This document shows, piece by piece, positions 36,058-39,294 of a stretch of DNA of 39,294 nucleotides. The translations under genes and the position numbers were made by a program. The notes beneath the pieces are model-generated. The model ran no database searches. It saw nothing but the letters and a program-made list of their open reading frames with translations, and was not told where the DNA came from. How positions within the stretch are numbered: the stretch's first letter is position 1; each line of letters starts with the position of its first letter. Origin of the DNA: Roseomonas mucosa ATCC BAA-692 (GTDB lineage Bacteria; Pseudomonadota; Alphaproteobacteria; Acetobacterales; Acetobacteraceae); the NCBI RefSeq assembly GCF_000622225.1, contig NZ_JHWD01000030.1, forward strand, positions 1-39,294, given 5' to 3'.

Positions 36058-36741
36058 ATGAGCCTGGTCCGCCGTAGTCCACCGCGCGTTCCGCCCGAGA
36101 TCGCCACCGGGTTCGCACCCTTTGGTGTCGCGACGATCCACGAGGCGCAGGGGCGCCGTGGCCTTCTGGGCGCTCATATGCGGCCGATCTATCCGGGCGC
36201 ACACGCCGTTGGCACCGCCGTGACCGTGTCGATCGCGCCAGCCGACAACTGGATGATCCATGTGGCCGTGGAGCAGTGCCGCCCCGGCGATGTCCTGGTT
36301 GTTTCGCCCACCTCGCCCTCCGACGCGGGCTATTTCGGTGAGCTCCTGGCCTGTTCGCTGAAGGCCCGCGGCGTGGTCGGCCTGGTGATCGAAGCCGGCT
36401 GCCGCGACGTGGGTGCGCTCCGGGAGATGGGCTTCCCCGTCTGGTCCAGGGCCGTTTCGGCCCAGGGCACCGTCAAGGAGACCCTGGGGGACGTGAACCT
36501 GCCCGTCGTCTGCGCCGGGCAGCTCATCCACCCGGGCGATCTGGTCGTTGGCGACGATGACGGGGTGGTCGTGGTCCGGCGCGGGGAGGCCGAGGCCGTG
36601 CTGCGCGCCTCCGCCACACGGGAGGAGAAGGAAGCCAGGACCCGGGCGCGTCTGTCCGCCGGCGAGCTCGGGCTGGACATCTATGGAATGCGCGAGGCGC
36701 TGGCCAGGAAGGGGCTGCGCTACGAGGACGCCGATGACTGA
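36058..36741 (+). CDS. RraA/HMG-CHA aldolase family protein
   Basis: A 227-aa RraA-fold protein. GELLACSLKARGVVGLVIEA followed by GCRD supplies the Arg and metal-binding Asp used by the class II pyruvate aldolases of this family (4-carboxy-4-hydroxy-2-oxoadipate aldolase, also oxaloacetate decarboxylase). Its length and C-terminal helical tail match those enzymes better than the ~160-aa RNase E inhibitor RraA. It overlaps the next gene, a 4,5-dihydroxyphthalate decarboxylase-like protein, by eight bases. Together they suggest a protocatechuate 4,5-cleavage or phthalate-type route, which the mobA product would feed. Confidence 0.82.
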   Translation: MSLVRRSPPRVPPEIATGFAPFGVATIHEAQGRRGLLGAHMRPIYPGAHAVGTAVTVSIAPADNWMIHVAVEQCRPGDVLVVSPTSPSDAGYFGELLACSLKARGVVGLVIEAGCRDVGALREMGFPVWSRAVSAQGTVKETLGDVNLPVVCAGQLIHPGDLVVGDDDGVVVVRRGEAEAVLRASATREEKEARTRARLSAGELGLDIYGMREALARKGLRYEDADD

Positions 36742-37582
36742 CCCGACCGTCCTGCGTTCGGCCATCGGGCGCTATCCGCACAGCGCGCCGGTGCTCGATG
36801 GCCAGGTCACCTCGCTGCTCCTCCGGCTGGAGGATGCGAGGATCAAGCCGGTCAGCCGCGCCTTCGCACCCATGGTGCGGGAAGGACGCTTCGAGGTCAG
36901 CGAGATGGCCATCGCGACCTTCCTGATGGCCAAGGCCGCCGGCAAGCCGCTGGTGCTGCTGCCCGTGGTGATGGCGGCGCGCTTCCAGGAGGCCGCGCTG
37001 CTCTGCCGGGCGGACAGTCCCGTCGCGGGGCCGATCGACCTCGCGGGCCGGCGTCTCGGGGTGCGTGCCTATAGCCAGACCACGGGGATGTGGCTACGGG
37101 GCTGCCTACTAGAGGAATTCGGCCTTCGGCCGAGCGATCTGCACTGGGTGACCTTCGAGGATGCCCATCTGGCCGAGTACCGGGACCCACCCTGGGCGGA
37201 GCGTGCCCCGGCCGGATCCGACATGATGGCCATGCTGGAGAAGGGCGCGCTGGACGCGGTGATCGTCGGCAATGACGTGCCGGAGGACCCGAAGCTGCGC
37301 ACGGTCTTTCCCGATCCGGTCGCGGCGGGCGAGGCGTTCCGCGCGAGATATGGCTTCAAGCCGGTGAACCACCTGCTGGTCATGCGCGGCGACGTCGTCG
37401 CGCGGCGACCGGACCTGGCCGCCGAGCTCGTCCGCCTGTTCCGGGACGCGCCGATGACCGGCCATGCGGCGCTCGATCCGGCTCTTCTTCTCGCCAGCCG
37501 CTTCTGCGCGGAACAACAGCTCCTGCCGGCACCGCTGACATTGGAGGAAATCTGGGAGGGGCTCCCAGCCGGGATCGGATAG
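36734..37582 (+). CDS. 4,5-dihydroxyphthalate decarboxylase-like / NMT1-type binding protein
   Basis: A 282-aa protein with the periplasmic-binding-protein fold but no signal peptide. RFEVSEMAIATFLMAKAAGK and PLVLLPVVMAARFQ recall 4,5-dihydroxyphthalate decarboxylase (Pht5 group), which forms protocatechuate. The same fold is shared by NMT1/ABC substrate-binding proteins, so catalysis is not certain. It begins MTDPTVLRSAIGRYPH at 36734, within the end of the RraA-family gene, and precedes a Bug receptor by 39 bases, making a three-gene organic/aromatic-acid operon. Confidence 0.78.
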   Translation: MTDPTVLRSAIGRYPHSAPVLDGQVTSLLLRLEDARIKPVSRAFAPMVREGRFEVSEMAIATFLMAKAAGKPLVLLPVVMAARFQEAALLCRADSPVAGPIDLAGRRLGVRAYSQTTGMWLRGCLLEEFGLRPSDLHWVTFEDAHLAEYRDPPWAERAPAGSDMMAMLEKGALDAVIVGNDVPEDPKLRTVFPDPVAAGEAFRARYGFKPVNHLLVMRGDVVARRPDLAAELVRLFRDAPMTGHAALDPALLLASRFCAEQQLLPAPLTLEEIWEGLPAGIG

Positions 37583-37621
37583 GAGCGGGCCCCGGGTGGC
37601 CTGCAAGGGAGGAAAGAAGAA

Positions 37622-38441
37622 ATGCCAACGACACGCCGCGGGATCGCCGCGGGAATGCTGGGCCTCGGCGCCCATCTTGCGACGCGGAGCGCCGGCGCGC
37701 AGACGTCCCGCTGGCCCGAGCGCCCGGTCCGGATCGTGGTGCCTTTCACGCCAGGCGGTTCCACCGACATCCTGGCCCGCGCCCTGGGCAGCGAGCTGCA
37801 GGAGGGCTTCGGCCAGCCCTTCGTCGTGGAGAACCGCGGCGGTGCGGGCGGGACGATCGGCACGGAATTCGTTGCCCATGCCCCGGCCGATGGCCATACG
37901 CTGATGATGGGTCATATCGGCACGCTGGCGGTGAACCCGGCTCTCTACCACAACCTTTCCTTCGACACGGCCACCGCCTTCGCCCCGGTCGTGCTCGTCG
38001 CCATCGTGCCGAACGTGATAGTGGTCCATCCGAAGCTCCGTGCCCAGACGGTGCCGGAACTGGTAGCGTTCGCCAAGGAGAAGCCGGGCGGGCTCACCTA
38101 CGGTTCCGGCGGCAATGGATCGGCTGCGCATATTGCCGCCGTCGCCTTCAGCCTCGCGGCGGGCATCGAGATGACGCATGTGCCCTATCGCGGCACCGGC
38201 CCCATGATGAACGACCTGATCTCGGGTGCCATCGACCTGACGTTGACAGGCGGCCCCCCGGCCCTGCCCGCGGTGCGCAATGGGCTGCTGCGTGCCTTGG
38301 GTGTCTCCTCGCTGCAACGTTTGGCAGCCGCGCCGGACATCCCCACCATCGCCGAGCAGGGCATGCCCGGTTTCGAGGCCGTGCAGTGGTATGGCCTCGT
38401 CGCCCCGGCCCGGTCCCCGCCCGCGGTCGTCACGCGCCTAA
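37622..38441 (+). pseudogene. Bug/TctC receptor truncated by the IS5 element
   Basis: The first 273 residues of a Bug-family solute-binding protein are intact: signal (GIAAGMLGLGAHLATRSAGA), then WPERPVRIVVPFTPGGSTDI and VVENRGGAGGTIG. The IS5-family insertion then replaces the last ~45 residues; the frame reads nine codons of IS sequence and stops at 38464. A GGAGGAAAG site precedes the start at 37622. The lost part forms the closing lobe, so the protein is probably unstable. It belonged to the operon starting at 36058. Confidence 0.85.
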
Positions 38442-39293
38442 GAGCGCCTAACAGAACCGCCTAATCTGGCCGAGGCAGACGAGGGCGCAGGCGAGTGTGG
38501 TGAAGGCGAGGTGGATGTCGGCGCGGCGCTCGTAGCGGATGGTCAGGCGTCGGTAGCGGGCGAGCCAGGCGAAGGTACGCTCCACCACCCAGCGGTGTCG
38601 TCCGAGGCGGGCGCTGCTCTCGATGCCACGGCGTGCGATGCGCGGGGTGATGCCACGGGCGCGGCACTCCCGGCGGCAGCGACGGTGGTCGTAGGCCTTA
38701 TCGGCGTGGAGTTTGCCCGGCCTTTGCCGTGGGCGGCCGCGATGGCCGATCCTGATCCGCGGCACGGCATCCAGGGTGGGCGCCAGCATCATGCTATCGT
38801 GCCGGTTGGCCCCGCTGAGCGTCAGGCCAAGCGGCGTGCCGCGGGCGTCCGTGACGAGGTGGCGCTTCGTGCCTGGCTTGCCGCGATCCGTCGGGTTCGG
38901 GCCCGTCTCGGCGCCCCCCTTTTCGCCGGAACAGTGGCACTGTCCAGCGCGGCCCGCCGCCAGTCGATCTGCCCCGCAGCCTGCAACCGCTCCAGCAGCA
39001 GGCGGTGCAAGGCGGCCCAGACCCCGGCCGCCTGCCAGTCGCGCAGCCGCCGCCAGCAACTCATCCCGCAGCCGCAGCCCATCTCGGCGGGCAGCCTCTC
39101 CCATGGGATGCCGCTGACCAGCACGAACACGATCCCCGTCAATGCCGCCCGGTCCGCCAGCCGCGGCCGCCCGCCCTTGGGCTTGGGCCGCTCGGGCGGC
39201 AACAGCGGCTCAATCGCCGCCCAGAGATCATCAGAAACCAAAGGCTTCGCCATGCCCACAGAAACGCATCATACCGGGTTTAGTTAGGCGCTC
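38442..39293 (-). mobile_element. IS5-family insertion sequence (IS427 group type)
   Basis: An 852-base element with 11-base perfect terminal repeats (GAGCGCCTAAC / GTTAGGCGCTC) that continue imperfectly. The left flank TAA (38439-38441) matches bases 89-91 after the right end in the other copy, fitting the 3-base TNA duplication of this family. It carries one transposase in two overlapping frames. It interrupts a Bug-receptor gene on the left and, across the window junction, an IS3 transposase on the right. Confidence 0.9.
38448..39253 (-). CDS. IS5-family transposase, made by -1 frameshift
   Basis: Two overlapping frames encode one ~268-aa DDE transposase. The first (from 39253, or a GTG at 39259) has the DUF4096-type start MAKPLVSDDLWAAIEPLLPP and the first catalytic Asp in RAALDSATV. 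The second has ANRHDSMML (second Asp) and RHRWVVERTFAWL (Glu). Between them the message has A4G6 (38923-38914), where a -1 slip joins VPAKRG to the GGAETGPNPTDRGK of the second frame. The stop lies inside the left terminal repeat. This arrangement is normal for IS427-group elements and the enzyme appears functional. Confidence 0.88.
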
Positions 39294-39294
39294 T

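Overview
The window looks like an accessory replicon (plasmid or chromid) of a high-GC alphaproteobacterium. The gene styles (Bug/TctC receptors, MobA-type hydroxylase, XRE-fused ParA, Sec-dependent FdnGHI) fit Acetobacteraceae such as Roseomonas, but this placement is inference from gene content. The first 89 bases are identical to the last 89. Both are the right end of an IS5-family element, so the molecule may be a circle of about 39.2 kb, or a contig that breaks at a multicopy IS.

Layout. (1) 1-422: IS5 end followed by a decapitated IS3-family transposase. (2) 490-5990, minus strand: a catabolic/transport cluster with a Bug-type receptor, SMP-30 lactonase, Fe-alcohol dehydrogenase, DapA-family lyase and 2-hydroxyacid dehydrogenase, plus a decayed reading frame. 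(3) 5991-7488: a long poor region with a broken SNF2-helicase remnant and one unrecognised gene. (4) 7489-15311: PLP amino-acid decarboxylase, methylmalonate-semialdehyde dehydrogenase with a divergent LysR regulator, and a MarR regulator plus 3-hydroxybenzoate 4-monooxygenase (mobA-like). (5) 15499-27343: a selenoprotein island with selD, a small secreted protein, an unknown 123-aa gene, selB, a Sel1-repeat gene, selA, fdhE, fdnI, fdnH and fdnG. fdnG is read through an in-frame UGA with a SECIS-like hairpin. (6) 27640-29989: 4-hydroxyproline epimerase and a D-amino-acid/hydroxy-D-proline dehydrogenase. (7) 30055-35648: the replicon backbone, with a minus-strand initiator, an iteron-rich origin, two plus-strand replication-type genes, parA (with N-terminal HTH), parB and a perfect 34-bp palindrome that is a candidate centromere. 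(8) 36058-38441: RraA/CHA-aldolase family, 4,5-dihydroxyphthalate decarboxylase-like protein and a TctC receptor cut off by the IS5 element at 38442-39293.

How it works together. The central feature is a nearly complete, self-contained selenocysteine and formate-oxidation module: Se activation (SelD), Sec-tRNA synthesis (SelA), the Sec elongation factor (SelB), a Sec-containing respiratory formate dehydrogenase and its maturation factor. It sits on a replicon that also carries its own replication and partition genes. I could not find selC (tRNA-Sec), so the module would depend on a tRNA encoded elsewhere. The flanking catabolic genes point to use of aromatic acids (3-hydroxybenzoate and protocatechuate-type intermediates), hydroxyproline and other organic acids.
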